In this document: piece by piece, positions 40,274-50,599 of the stretch
Numbering within the stretch: position 1 is the first letter of the stretch
Layout of the letters: each line of letters begins with the position of its first letter
NCBI GenBank assembly: GCA_965276665.1
Contig: OZ255620.1
Span: 2,666,001-2,730,000, forward strand
Source of the DNA: CAWGJC01 sp965276665
Lineage (GTDB): Bacteria; Pseudomonadota; Alphaproteobacteria; Acetobacterales; Acetobacteraceae
DNA length: 64,000 bases
Reading direction: 5' to 3'
Notes under the pieces: generated by a model
Databases searched by the model: none
The model's input: the letters and a program-made list of their open reading frames with translations, nothing else
Told to the model about the DNA's origin: nothing
Translations under genes and position numbers: made by a program

Positions 40274-40729
40274 ATGAGCGATCAGATCGTCTTCCTGGCC
40301 GAACAGCCGGCCGCGATCCCCGAAATCGCCGCCTGGCTGTTCGGCCAATGGGGGCATCGCAAGCCGGGCACCACGGTGGAGGATTCGATCCGACGCCTGA
40401 CCGGGCAGGCCAACCCCGGCAGCATTCCCTTCGCGCTGCTGGCGTTGCGGGACGGCGCGCCGGCGGGCACCGCTTCCCTGGTCGAGTTCGACGATCCGGG
40501 TGACGCGCCCGGCCCGTGGGTGTCGAGCGTGTTCGTCCATCCGGATTATCGCGGCCATGGCATCGCGATGGCGCTGATGCGGCGGTTGGAGGCGGAGGCG
40601 CTCCGGCTCGGCGCGGCGAAGCTGCTGCTCAGCGCCGCCGTGCCGGAACTCTACAGCAAGCTCGGCTTCACCCCGACCGGCGGCAGCAAGCACGGCGAGC
40701 CGCTGATGGAGAAGCGCCTCACGCCGTAG
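40274..40729 (+). CDS. GNAT-family N-acetyltransferase
   Basis: 151 residues. The acetyl-CoA-binding core is VSSVFVHPDYRGHGIAMALM (motif A, with R-G-x-G-I-A) followed by ELYSKLGFTPTGG (motif B). The ATG at 40274 opens the fold (MSDQIVFLAEQP). An in-frame ATG at 40170 is possible but would translate the out-of-frame tandem repeats. It acetylates an amine in the cytoplasm; the substrate is not known. It stands alone between divergent rsmB and the GT39 gene. Confidence 0.82.
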   Translation: MSDQIVFLAEQPAAIPEIAAWLFGQWGHRKPGTTVEDSIRRLTGQANPGSIPFALLALRDGAPAGTASLVEFDDPGDAPGPWVSSVFVHPDYRGHGIAMALMRRLEAEALRLGAAKLLLSAAVPELYSKLGFTPTGGSKHGEPLMEKRLTP

Positions 40730-40817
40730 CGGCCACGCCGACCCGCGGCGGAGCCAGGGCGGATCCAAGCCCAGCCCGGCTTTCGCTCCCGGCAAAAACG
40801 CTCTACGCGCGCATCCC

Positions 40818-42464
40818 ATGAAGGCTTTCGACCGGCTACTCGCGACGCGGCATCCCTACGCCATGCTGGTGCTGTTCTGCGTGCTGCTCTGGCTGCCCGG
40901 ACTGTTCTCCCTGCCGCCCTCCGACCGCGACGAAAGCCGGTTCGTGCAGGGCACCAAGCAGATGCTCGAGACCGGCGACTACGTCCGCATCATGAACGGC
41001 GCAGAGGCGCGCAACCGCAAGCCGATCGGCATCTACTGGCTCCAGCTCCCGTTCGTCGCGGCGGCGCGGGACACCGGGTTCGCGATCGCGAACCCGGTCT
41101 GGCCGTACCGCCTGCCCTCCGTGCTCGGCGGCCTGGCGGCGGTGCTCGTCACCTTCGGGCTCGGGCAGCGCGTCGTCGGGCGGCGGGCGGCGCTGGCGGC
41201 GGCCGGGATGCTCGCCGCCTGCGTGATCCTCGCGGTCGAAACCCATATCGCGAAAACCGACGCGGCCCTGCTCGGGGCCACCACCATCGCGATGCTGCTG
41301 CTCGGCCGCGCCTTCCTGGCGCCGGAGGCGCTGGGCGCCGGCGGGGCCGCCTTGTTCTGGCTCGCCATCGGCGCCGGCATCCTGCTGAAAGGCCCGATCA
41401 CCCCGATGGTGGCGGCCCTCGCCGCGCTCACCCTCGGGTTCTGGGAACGCCGCGCCGCCTGGCTGCGCCGCCTGCGGCCGGGATGGGGCATCCCGCTGAT
41501 GCTGGTCGTCGTGCTGCCCTGGTTCGTGGCGATCGGCCTCGCGACGCACGGAACCTTCTTCAGCGAGGCGGTCGGCGGCGACCTCGCCGGCAAGATCGGC
41601 GGCGGCGACGACGCGCACGGCGCGCCACCCGGCCTGCACCTGCTTCTGCTCCCGCTGCTCGCCTTTCCGGCGACCATCCCGGCGATCCGCGCGCTCGCCG
41701 ATGGCTGGCGGAGCCGCACGGAGCCCGCCACCCGCTTCCTGATCGCCTGGACCATCCCGAGCTGGATCGTGATGGAGGCGGTGCCGACCAAGCTGCCGCA
41801 CTATACCCTGCCGCTCTACCCCGCCTTGTTCCTCCTCGCCGGACGCTGGATGACGGACCCATCCCGCCAGGCGACGCCACGCTGGCTCCGCATCCTCTCC
41901 GTCGCGGCCTTCATCCTCGCCGCCGCCATCCTCGGGCTCGGCGGCGCAGCACTCCCACCCGGCCTCGGCGACGGCTGGTGGTGGGGCATTCCCGGCCTCG
42001 TCGCCGTCGCGATCGTGCTCGCCCTCGGCCTGCGCCACCGCACCGGCTGGGCGGCGCTGCTCGCGGCACCGCTGCTCTACTGGGGCATCCTGCAGGTCAC
42101 CCTGCCGCGAACCCGGGCGCTCTGGATCGCGCCGCGCGTCACCGCAGCCCTCGCCGCGCACTGGCCGGGCGCCCGGCCGCCCGATGCGGGATTCGGCGCC
42201 GTCGGCTACCACGAGCCCAGCCTGATGTTCCTCGCCGGCACCGACACCCGGTTCCTCGCGGACGCCGCCGACGGGGCCGGCTTCCTCGCCGCCGGTCCGG
42301 ACCGCGTGGTGCTCATCGACCGGCGCGACCAGGCCGCCTTCCTCGCCGCCGCCACCGCGCAGCACATCTCCCCCCACGGCTTTGCAACGGTCACCGGCTT
42401 CAACTACTCGCGCGGCCGCCGCATGGTGCTCACCCTCTACGACACGGAAGGACCACCGCGATGA
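40818..42464 (+). CDS. GT39/ArnT-like membrane glycosyltransferase
   Basis: A 548-residue protein with about a dozen hydrophobic segments. The first periplasmic loop carries SDRDESRFVQGTKQML, matching the D-E catalytic motif of ArnT/PMT-type transferases, then NRKPIGIYWLQLPFV. These enzymes use a polyprenyl-phosphate sugar on the periplasmic side to decorate lipid A or proteins. Given kdsB and other envelope genes in the window, lipid A or glycan modification is plausible. The stop overlaps the next gene as ATGA. Confidence 0.85.
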   Translation: MKAFDRLLATRHPYAMLVLFCVLLWLPGLFSLPPSDRDESRFVQGTKQMLETGDYVRIMNGAEARNRKPIGIYWLQLPFVAAARDTGFAIANPVWPYRLPSVLGGLAAVLVTFGLGQRVVGRRAALAAAGMLAACVILAVETHIAKTDAALLGATTIAMLLLGRAFLAPEALGAGGAALFWLAIGAGILLKGPITPMVAALAALTLGFWERRAAWLRRLRPGWGIPLMLVVVLPWFVAIGLATHGTFFSEAVGGDLAGKIGGGDDAHGAPPGLHLLLLPLLAFPATIPAIRALADGWRSRTEPATRFLIAWTIPSWIVMEAVPTKLPHYTLPLYPALFLLAGRWMTDPSRQATPRWLRILSVAAFILAAAILGLGGAALPPGLGDGWWWGIPGLVAVAIVLALGLRHRTGWAALLAAPLLYWGILQVTLPRTRALWIAPRVTAALAAHWPGARPPDAGFGAVGYHEPSLMFLAGTDTRFLADAADGAGFLAAGPDRVVLIDRRDQAAFLAAATAQHISPHGFATVTGFNYSRGRRMVLTLYDTEGPPR

Positions 42465-42787
42465 TCTACGAGCTCCGCATCTACCGCTGCGTGCCCGGAC
42501 GCCTGCCCGCCCTGCTCAACCGTTTCGAGACGATCACCCTCGGCATCTGGGAACGAATGGGCATCCGCCAGGCCGGCTTCTGGACGACTATCGTAGGAGA
42601 CTCCAGCATGGATCTTCACTACCTGCTCGCCTGGGACTCGATGGCCGAACGCGAGCAGAAATGGACAAAATTCCAGGCCGACCCGGAATGGAACAAGAAA
42701 CGCGCGGAGACCGAAGCCAGCGGGGCGATCGTCGCCAACGTGTCCAACTCGTTCCTGATGCCTACGAAATTTTCTTCGGTGAAGTGA
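42461..42787 (+). CDS. NIPSNAP-family protein
   Basis: A 108-residue protein of the NIPSNAP dimeric alpha/beta-barrel family: MIYELRIYRCVPGRLPALLN, then LHYLLAWDSMAEREQKW and FQADPEWNKKRAE. The molecular role of bacterial NIPSNAPs is unsettled. It is coupled by ATGA to the GT39 gene and followed at once by an R2 repeat. Confidence 0.85.
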   Translation: MIYELRIYRCVPGRLPALLNRFETITLGIWERMGIRQAGFWTTIVGDSSMDLHYLLAWDSMAEREQKWTKFQADPEWNKKRAETEASGAIVANVSNSFLMPTKFSSVK

Positions 42788-42794
42788 GGAGGAG

Positions 42795-43040
42795 AAGGCC
42801 AGGGGCGCTGCCCCTGGACCCCGCTAAGGGCAGTCGCCCTTAGAACCCGGTTGGTGCTTCGCACCCGGGCCGGCGCGGGACGGGTCCTGTGTCTGAGGCA
42901 CTCGTGGGTGATTATTGCGCTTCGCGCGAAGCGCACCAAACTGCCGAACACACCCGGCCATCACGTGTCGCCTAAAATGCCCTTCCGGGTTCTAAGGGCG
43001 ACTGCCCTTAGCGGGGTCCAGGGGCAGCGCCCCTGGCCTT
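42795..43040. repeat. R2 nested palindromic repeat, copy d (enlarged centre)
   Basis: Typical R2 arms (AAGGCCAGGGGCGCTGCCCC and its complement; CTAAGGGCAGTCGCCCTTAG and its complement). About 60 extra bases in the left half of the centre (around GGCCGGCGCGGGACGGGTCC) make it the longest simple copy. The palindrome GCGCTTCGCGCGAAGCGC is present. Confidence 0.9.
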
Positions 43041-43044
43041 GAAC

Positions 43045-43872
43045 CTAAGCCGCCAACCCCGGCTGGCGCGCGAATTTGCGTTGGCGTCGTTGCATCAGGG
43101 TCCAGGCGAGGCGGGCGGAGGCGCCGGAGAGTCGGCCGCGGGGTGGCAGGCCCACGGATTTCAGCACCATGCCGATGCCGCGTTCGACGTGGCGGTAGTG
43201 GTACAGGCTCATGGCCTTGCCCATGTAGGCGGCGATGCAGCGTTCGTGCTGGTAGGGCAGGGTTTCGGGTTCGTTGCTGCAATGGAAGGCGTAGGCGAGC
43301 TCGTCGTCCTCGCTTTCGCCGATGCGGCCGAGCGCGATGCGCAGCCGGCGGAGCACGCCGATTTTCTCGCGCGCCAGGTAGCGGCGCATGTGGTCGTAGA
43401 ACAGCTTGAAGTGGCGGTATTCGTCCGCCGCGATCAGGCGGCAGATTTCCTTCAGCGCCGGCTCGTCGGTGGTTTCGCCTAGTGCCGTGTAGTAGCTGGA
43501 GGTGCCGGTTTCGACCATGCAGCGGGCGATCAGCTCGCCGGTGAGCGAGCCGCGGACCGAGGCGTCGACGTCGAGCGGCACCGTGTAGCCTGCCTTGTAG
43601 CGGGCGAAGGCGGCGGCGTAGTCCCAGCCGGGATCGGCGAGCATCGCCCAATGGCCGAGCGCGTCGCCGTGCTGCACTTCCTCGACCGACCAATTGTCGG
43701 CGGCCTTGCGAAAGTCGGGGTCGTCGTGGAAGACGTTGTTCAGATAGGTCGCATAGTCGGTGCCGTTGCGTTCCACCATGGCGGCGGCCTTGACCAGCGG
43801 CACGAGCGCGGGGTCCACTTTCGCGGCGTCGAATGCCGCCCAGGACACCTCGTCGATCCGCCAGTGCTTCAT
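43045..43872 (-). CDS. Ferritin-like di-iron protein
   Basis: 275 residues, helical, with carboxylate/His pairs in NWSVEEVQHGDALGHW and RLIAADEYRHFKLF, and further Glu in GELIARCMVETG and ALKEICRL. These are the E-x-x-H di-iron ligands of the ferritin/rubrerythrin/acyl-ACP-desaturase superfamily. Whether it oxidises a substrate or handles iron is not decided by sequence. The start at 43872 is the last of four ATGAAGCA copies spaced 17 bases apart; the three upstream ones open only six-codon frames (see 43869-43923). It ends at an R2 repeat. Confidence 0.75.
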   Translation of the reverse strand: MKHWRIDEVSWAAFDAAKVDPALVPLVKAAAMVERNGTDYATYLNNVFHDDPDFRKAADNWSVEEVQHGDALGHWAMLADPGWDYAAAFARYKAGYTVPLDVDASVRGSLTGELIARCMVETGTSSYYTALGETTDEPALKEICRLIAADEYRHFKLFYDHMRRYLAREKIGVLRRLRIALGRIGESEDDELAYAFHCSNEPETLPYQHERCIAAYMGKAMSLYHYRHVERGIGMVLKSVGLPPRGRLSGASARLAWTLMQRRQRKFARQPGLAA

Positions 43873-43923
43873 CGGTACGAGTGCTTCATCGGTAGGGATG
43901 CTTCATCGGTACGAGTGCTTCAT
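43869..43923 (-). promoter_or_regulatory. Three overlapping six-codon mini-ORFs leading into the ferritin-like gene
   Basis: On the minus strand ATGAAGCACTCGTACCG, ATGAAGCATCCCTACCG and ATGAAGCACTCGTACCG stand in tandem, followed by the real ATGAAGCACTGG. Each upstream ATG reads MKHSYR or MKHPYR and then TGA, and each TGA overlaps the next ATG as ATGA. Starts are at 43923, 43906, 43889 and 43872. No strong ribosome binding site is seen before the first one. Confidence 0.6.
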
Positions 43924-44077
43924 CGTGGAGGGGCGATTCACCGGACGTGTCCGCGCATGCCCACTGGAGGTGAGCCTGCCATTGTAACGCTAGAGTCGCG
44001 AAGTACGTTCAGGCGATGGGTGCGGTCGGCCGCCCGGCGTTGCCGAAACAGCGCAGCCTCCTAAAAGGTGCAGCTTT

Positions 44078-44485
44078 TCAAGCGGCCTCGGCGGCGGCGA
44101 GCATCGCGCGGGCCGACTGGATGCGGTCGAGCGCCGCATCATTCGTCGTGGGTTCCGGGTCCTTCAGCGCCGCGTAGGCCGCTTCCGCCTCGGCGAGGCG
44201 CTGCTCGGCGGTCGCGCGCGAGACCTCGGCGAGCGGCAGCACCTCGTCGGCGAGCACGGTGCATCGCTCGGGCGTGATCTCGCAGAAACCGCCGGCGACG
44301 AACAGCCGGTCGGTGACGCGGTTGCCTTCGTAGAGCTCGACCGTGCCGCCGCGCAGCAGCACGATCATCGGCGCGTGGCCTTGCAGCACGCCGATATCGC
44401 CCTCGCTCGCCGGCACCACGACCATCTCGACCGCGCGGGACAGCAGAAGTTTTTCCGGGCTGACGATTTCGAGCTCGACCGGCAT
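44078..44485 (-). CDS. atpC: F1 ATP synthase epsilon subunit
   Basis: 135 residues. The beta-sandwich domain starts VELEIVSPEKLLLSRAVEMV and carries PASEGDIGVLQGHAPMI, followed by the C-terminal helical hairpin (ATAEQRLAEAEAAYAALKD). Epsilon links the rotor stalk to F1 and can inhibit ATP hydrolysis. It is last in the atpHAGDC operon, four bases after atpD. Confidence 0.95.
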   Translation of the reverse strand: MPVELEIVSPEKLLLSRAVEMVVVPASEGDIGVLQGHAPMIVLLRGGTVELYEGNRVTDRLFVAGGFCEITPERCTVLADEVLPLAEVSRATAEQRLAEAEAAYAALKDPEPTTNDAALDRIQSARAMLAAAEAA

Positions 44486-44489
44486 CGGA

Positions 44490-45923
44490 TCAGGCCGTGG
44501 TCTTCAGCGTGTCGGCCTTCTTCACCGCTTCCTCGATGGTGCCGACCATGTAGAAGGCGGCTTCCGGCAGGTGGTCGTATTCGCCGGCGCAGATCGCCTT
44601 GAAGCTTTTCACCGTGTCGGCGATCGGCACGAAGATGCCCGGCGTGCCGGTGAACACCTCCGCGACATGGAAGGGCTGGCTCAGGAAGCGCTGGATTTTT
44701 CTGGCGCGCGACACCACCAGCTTGTCCTCCTCGGAGAGCTCGTCCATGCCGAGAATCGCGATGATGTCCTGCAGCGACTTGTAGGTCTGCAGGATGCGCT
44801 GCACCTCGCGCGCGACGCCGTAATGCTCGTCGCCGACGATGCGCGGGTCGAGCGAGCGCGAGGTGGAGTCGAGCGGATCGACCGCCGGGTAGATGCCGAG
44901 CTCGGCGATCTGGCGCGACAGCACGGTGGTCGCGTCAAGATGCGCGAAAGAGGTGGCGGGCGCCGGGTCGGTGAGGTCGTCGGCCGGCACGTAGATCGCC
45001 TGCACCGAGGTGATCGAGCCCTTCTTGGTGGATGTGATGCGCTCCTGCAGCGCGCCCATGTCGGTGGCGAGCGTGGGCTGGTAGCCCACCGCCGAGGGGA
45101 TGCGGCCGAGGAGGGCCGAGACTTCCGCGCCCGCCTGGGTGAAGCGGAAGATGTTGTCGACGAAGAACAGCACGTCCTGGCCTTCCTCGTCGCGGAAATA
45201 CTCGGCGACGGTGAGGCCGGAGAGGCCGACGCGGGCGCGCGCGCCCGGCGGCTCGTTCATCTGCCCGTAGACGAGCGCCACCTTCGAGCCTTCGGTGCTG
45301 TTGTTCTCGCCGAGCTTGATCACCCCGGCATCGACCATCTCGTGATAGAGGTCGTTGCCCTCGCGCGTGCGCTCGCCGACGCCGGCGAACACCGAGACGC
45401 CGCCATGCGCTTTCGCGATATTGTTGATCAGCTCCTGGATCAGCACGGTCTTGCCCACGCCGGCGCCGCCGAACAGGCCGACCTTGCCGCCCTTGAGGTA
45501 AGGCGCGAGCAGGTCGACCACCTTGATGCCGGTGACGAGAACTTCGGCCGAGGTCGCCTGGTCCTCGAAGCTCGGCGCGTCGCGGTGGATCGGGTAGGTC
45601 ATCTTCGCGCCGATCGCGCCGCGCTCGTCGATCGGCTCGCCGATCACGTTCATGATGCGGCCGAGCGTCTCCGGGCCGACCGGCATGGTGATCGGGCCGC
45701 CGGTGTCGACCACTTCCTGGCCGCGCACCATGCCGTCCGTGGTGTCCATCGCGATGCAGCGCACCGTGCGCTCGCCGAGCTCCTGCGAGACTTCCAACAC
45801 CAGCGCGTTGTCGCCAATCTTGGTGGTCAGCGCGTTCAGGATGAACGGCAGGTCGCCTTCGAACTGCACGTCCACCACGGCGCCGAGCACCTGCGTCACG
45901 CGCCCGACATTGTTCCTTGCCAT
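44490..45923 (-). CDS. atpD: F1 ATP synthase beta subunit
   Basis: 477 residues, highly conserved catalytic subunit. Walker A GGAGVGKT in VGLFGGAGVGKTVLIQEL, the catalytic Glu in GERTREGNDLY and Walker B VLFFVDNIFRFTQAG are visible, as is the DELSEEDKLVV segment. ATG at 45923. It lies 32 bases after atpG. Confidence 0.98.
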   Translation of the reverse strand: MARNNVGRVTQVLGAVVDVQFEGDLPFILNALTTKIGDNALVLEVSQELGERTVRCIAMDTTDGMVRGQEVVDTGGPITMPVGPETLGRIMNVIGEPIDERGAIGAKMTYPIHRDAPSFEDQATSAEVLVTGIKVVDLLAPYLKGGKVGLFGGAGVGKTVLIQELINNIAKAHGGVSVFAGVGERTREGNDLYHEMVDAGVIKLGENNSTEGSKVALVYGQMNEPPGARARVGLSGLTVAEYFRDEEGQDVLFFVDNIFRFTQAGAEVSALLGRIPSAVGYQPTLATDMGALQERITSTKKGSITSVQAIYVPADDLTDPAPATSFAHLDATTVLSRQIAELGIYPAVDPLDSTSRSLDPRIVGDEHYGVAREVQRILQTYKSLQDIIAILGMDELSEEDKLVVSRARKIQRFLSQPFHVAEVFTGTPGIFVPIADTVKSFKAICAGEYDHLPEAAFYMVGTIEEAVKKADTLKTTA

Positions 45924-45955
45924 CGAAAAGCCCCCTCTCTGTCCGTCGCCCGACC

Positions 45956-46846
45956 CTAGAGGGCCTCGGCGCCGGAGATGATCTCGATCAGCTCGCGCGT
46001 GATGTTGGCCTGACGCGTGCGGTTGTAGTTGAGCGTGAGGCGATTGATCATGTCGCCCGCATTGCGCGTGGCGTTGTCCATCGCCGTCATCTGCGACGCG
46101 AAGAAGCCCGCGCTCGATTCGAGCTGCGCGCGGTAAATCTGGATCGCCAGATTCTGCGGCAGCAGGCGGGTGAGGATCGTCTCCTCATCCGGCTCGAACT
46201 CGTACATCGCGCCTTGCAGCGCATCATTGTCCTGCGCCGCATCGCCCTCGGGCGGCGGGGCGGGGATGAGCTGCGCCTCGGTGGTGATCTGCGAGATCAC
46301 CGACACGAAGCGGTTGTACACGATCGTGCACACGTCGAACTCGCCGGCCTCCAGCATCGCGGTGACGCGCAGGCCGATCTCACGCGCGTCGTTGAACTCG
46401 ATGCCCTTGCGGCCGACATAGTTGATGTCGCCGATCATGTTGTCGGCAAGCTCGCGGCGCAGGTAGTCGCGCGCCTTGCGGCCGACCGCGAGGATCTTGA
46501 CCGTCTTGCCTTCGGAGATCAGCCGCCGCGCGAGGCCGCGCGTGGCGCGTCCGACATTGCTGTTGAACGCGCCGGCCAGGCCGCGATCGGCGGTGATCGC
46601 GATCAGCAGATGCACGCGGTCCTGCCCAGTGCCGACCAGCATGCGCGGCGCGGTGGGCGAGCCCTGCACGTTGGCGGCCAACGCCGCGAGCATGCGCTGC
46701 ATCCGCTCGGCATAGGGCCGCGCCGCCTCGGCCTGGCTCTGCGCGCGCCGCAGCTTGGAGGCCGCGACCATCTTCATCGCGCTGGTGATCTTGCGCGTCG
46801 AGCGGACGGAGTTGATGCGCCCGCGGAGCGCCTTCAGGCTTGGCAT
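45956..46846 (-). CDS. atpG: F1 ATP synthase gamma subunit
   Basis: 296 residues. MPSLKALRGRINSVRSTRKI and TSAMKMVAASKLRRAQ are the standard N-terminal helix, and ASQMTAMDNATRNAGDMINR the C-terminal helix of the central rotor shaft. The ATG at 46846 is chosen by family alignment; the open frame upstream is not conserved. It sits 16 bases after atpA. Confidence 0.97.
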   Translation of the reverse strand: MPSLKALRGRINSVRSTRKITSAMKMVAASKLRRAQSQAEAARPYAERMQRMLAALAANVQGSPTAPRMLVGTGQDRVHLLIAITADRGLAGAFNSNVGRATRGLARRLISEGKTVKILAVGRKARDYLRRELADNMIGDINYVGRKGIEFNDAREIGLRVTAMLEAGEFDVCTIVYNRFVSVISQITTEAQLIPAPPPEGDAAQDNDALQGAMYEFEPDEETILTRLLPQNLAIQIYRAQLESSAGFFASQMTAMDNATRNAGDMINRLTLNYNRTRQANITRELIEIISGAEAL

Positions 46847-46862
46847 GGCCGCGCTCCCGCGC

Positions 46863-48397
<1,535 letters not shown>

Positions 48398-48398
<1 letters not shown>

Positions 48399-48967
48399 CA
48401 GGCGGCTCCCTTCATGGCGTACTGCAGACGCTGCAGGCGCGACTTCAGACTGGTGTCGTAGAGGCGGGCGCCGATCCGCAGGACCAGGCCGCCGAGCAGA
48501 GAGGCATCCACCTGCTCGCGGATGTTGACGGTGCCATACCCGGCCTCGATCAGCCGCGCACGCAATTGCTCGCGCTGCACCGGGGTCAGCGCATGCGCCG
48601 TTGTCACCGTCGCGGTTATCACGCCGCGCTTGTCGGCGACCAGCGCGGCAAACGCGCCGATGATCTGGCGGAGCACGGCGAGCCGGCGGTTGTTCGCCAC
48701 CACGCCCACGAAATCCCGCACCAGCTTGGAGAAGCCTTCCTGCTCCAGCATCGCGAGCGCGGCCGTCCGCCCCTGCGTCACCCCGATCAGCGGACTCGCC
48801 AGCAGGCGGCGGAAATCCGCGCTCTCATCGATCAGCCGGCCGAGCGCCTCCATCTGCTCGACCGCCTGGTCGAGCGCGCGCTGCTCATCCGCCTGCGCAT
48901 ACAACGCCGCGGCATAGCGGTCGGTCAGACCGCCGCCCGAAGATATCGTCGTGCCGCCAGAGGCCAC
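48398..48967 (-). CDS. atpH: F1 ATP synthase delta subunit
   Basis: 189 residues. The start GLTDRYAAALYAQADEQRAL and the C-terminal LGGLVLRIGARLYDTSLKSR mark the OSCP/delta protein that ties F1 to the peripheral stalk. It starts at GTG 48967. As in most alphaproteobacteria it leads the F1 operon, with the Fo genes elsewhere. Confidence 0.95.
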
Positions 48968-49003
48968 AATCCCGTCCCGTCGCTCGGTTTAGCTATGGCC
49001 GCG

Positions 49004-49044
49004 CCTCTAGCATGGGGAGAAACACAGGTGCAACAGAGTGCACC
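49004..49044 (-). promoter_or_regulatory. Likely atp operon promoter with an inverted repeat
   Basis: On the minus strand TTGCAC (49028-49033), 18 bases, TAGAGG (49004-49009), followed about 37 bases later by the atpH GTG. GGTGCA and TGCACC form a perfect 6-bp inverted repeat with a 6-base spacer (49027-49044) over the -35. The rest of the 48968-49291 gap is the R2 copy e. Confidence 0.35.
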
Positions 49045-49100
49045 CGTGATTCGGCCGCGCTCGCTGCCAGCGGTGCTGGCCGGGGGAATCGGATGAGGTC

Positions 49101-49324
49101 AAGGCCAGGGGCTCTGCCCCTGGACCCCGCTAAGGGCAGTCGCCCTTAGAACCCGGTTATGGCGCTTTGTGTGATAGGCGGCGTCTGTCGGGTGGCTTGG
49201 TGGTGGTTGCGCTTCGCGCGGAGAGAACCAGACATCCGGCCCCGCCGCCCACACGCAAAGCGCCATGAACGGGTTCTAAGGGCGACTGCCTTTAGCGGGG
49301 TCCAGGGGCAGAGCCCCTGGTCTT
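49101..49324. repeat. R2 nested palindromic repeat, copy e
   Basis: R2 arms AAGGCCAGGGGCTCTGCCCC and CTAAGGGCAGTCGCCCTTAG with complements near 49276-49320. The right arm overlaps the last 11 codons and the stop of the RlmM-like gene (stop at 49292-49294). Confidence 0.9.
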
Positions 49325-50227
49325 CCCCTTCTCCCAAACAAACGTCAGCTCATGCCGATTATGGAACAGGTGCATCACTCGCCCCCCCGGAATGGCGGCG
49401 AATGCGGCGGCGGTCTGGTGGTCGGTGTCGCCCTGGAATTTCAGGGTGCAGATGATGTGGCGGGGGGCGTTTGCGTCGATCCAGCGCCGGGTGAGGGCGA
49501 GCAGGCGGGCGGGGTAGGCGATGATGTCGGAGAGCAGCCAGTCCACCGGTTCGGGGTCGAGGGCAAAGGCGCTGCCGGGGCGTTGCACGATGTTGAACAT
49601 GGCGGCGACGGTTTCGGCAAGGAGGGCTTTGTCGACCGCGGTGACCTGGGCGCCGAGCTTGGCCGCGGCCCAGCTCCAGCCGCCCGGGGCGGCGCCGAGG
49701 TCGAGGCAGGTTTCGCCCGGTTGCGGCCAGGCACCGATCCGGGTGCAGGCCTCCCAGAATTTGAGATAGGCGCGGCTGGGCGGTCCGGTGCGGTCCTCGA
49801 CGAAGAACGGGGCGCCGTTGACGAAGGGGCTGGTTTTCGTCGGGCTCGCGAGCATCCGGCCGGGGGCGAGCAGCGTCCAGGCGCCGAGATGGGATGTGGG
49901 CGGGGCGGTCGGGAAGGCGATCGGTTTTGCGCTGACCGGCGGCAGGCGGGCCTCGATCAGCGCGCTGCGTCGATGGTGGAGCACCGGCAGGGCCGACCAG
50001 TTGCGCTGGATGGCGCGCAGCGCGTCCGCCGCCGCGCCCACCGAGGGGGCGGGGATGTCGCGCGGGTCGGTCCAGACATCGAGCGCCCAGGCGGCGGGGG
50101 CGGGCGGGTCCGGAGAGAGGGCGAGCCGCCCGTGCCAGGCGGAGACGGTCACGCCGGCGCGGTCGAGCTCGCCGGCGAGCGGCGCCTCGAATCCCGGCGC
50201 GGCGAGATAGGCGCTCGAGACCGGCAC
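49292..50227 (-). CDS. RlmM/FtsJ-like 2'-O-ribose RNA methyltransferase
   Basis: 311 residues. An N-terminal THUMP-like region is followed by a Rossmann methyltransferase domain: CLDLGAAPGGWSWAAAKLG binds SAM, and the K-D-K-E set can be traced in AYLKFWEA, WLLSDIIAYP, ICTLKFQGD and HELTFVWEKG. This resembles RlmM, which methylates C2498 of 23S rRNA. The last residues KTRGSAPGPR are encoded by the R2 repeat, so the original C-terminus has been replaced or extended. Target RNA is inferred from the family. Confidence 0.78.
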   Translation of the reverse strand: MPVSSAYLAAPGFEAPLAGELDRAGVTVSAWHGRLALSPDPPAPAAWALDVWTDPRDIPAPSVGAAADALRAIQRNWSALPVLHHRRSALIEARLPPVSAKPIAFPTAPPTSHLGAWTLLAPGRMLASPTKTSPFVNGAPFFVEDRTGPPSRAYLKFWEACTRIGAWPQPGETCLDLGAAPGGWSWAAAKLGAQVTAVDKALLAETVAAMFNIVQRPGSAFALDPEPVDWLLSDIIAYPARLLALTRRWIDANAPRHIICTLKFQGDTDHQTAAAFAAIPGGRVMHLFHNRHELTFVWEKGKTRGSAPGPR

Positions 50228-50233
50228 TGGCGA

Positions 50234-50599
50234 TCACTCCGGCTTGCGCAGCGCCGAGAGGCCGAGCAGCAGCCAGCCCGCCATCAGCAGCGTGCCGCCG
50301 AACGGCGCCGCCGAGGCGGTGTGCAGGTCAAAGATCCCGAGCGCGTACACCCCGCCGCAGAACAGCACGAGCCCGATCGCGAAGGCCGCGCCCGCGCAAT
50401 CCGCCAGCCGGCCGCCGCGCGGCGCCCAGAGCCCGCACCCGACCAGGGCGAGCGCGTGCCAGCCCTGCATCCGGATCGCGCTGTCCACCATCCGCAGATG
50501 CGCGGCGTCGAGCCCGGCGAAGGCGTGCGCGGCGAGCGCCGCCATGCCGACGGCGAGCAGCCCGGCGAGCGAGCCGAGCGCGATCCAGAGACGCTGCAT
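50234..50599 (-). CDS. DUF423 membrane protein
   Basis: 121 residues with four hydrophobic segments (LWIALGSLAGLLAVGMAAL, GWHALALVGCGLWA, AAFAIGLVLFCGGVYALGIF, GGTLLMAGWLLLGLSAL). The AHAF and GG-x-LL-x-GW features are typical of DUF423 proteins (YgdD type), small inner-membrane proteins of unknown role. The ATG overlaps the DUF985 stop by one base. Confidence 0.85.
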   Translation of the reverse strand: MQRLWIALGSLAGLLAVGMAALAAHAFAGLDAAHLRMVDSAIRMQGWHALALVGCGLWAPRGGRLADCAGAAFAIGLVLFCGGVYALGIFDLHTASAAPFGGTLLMAGWLLLGLSALRKPE

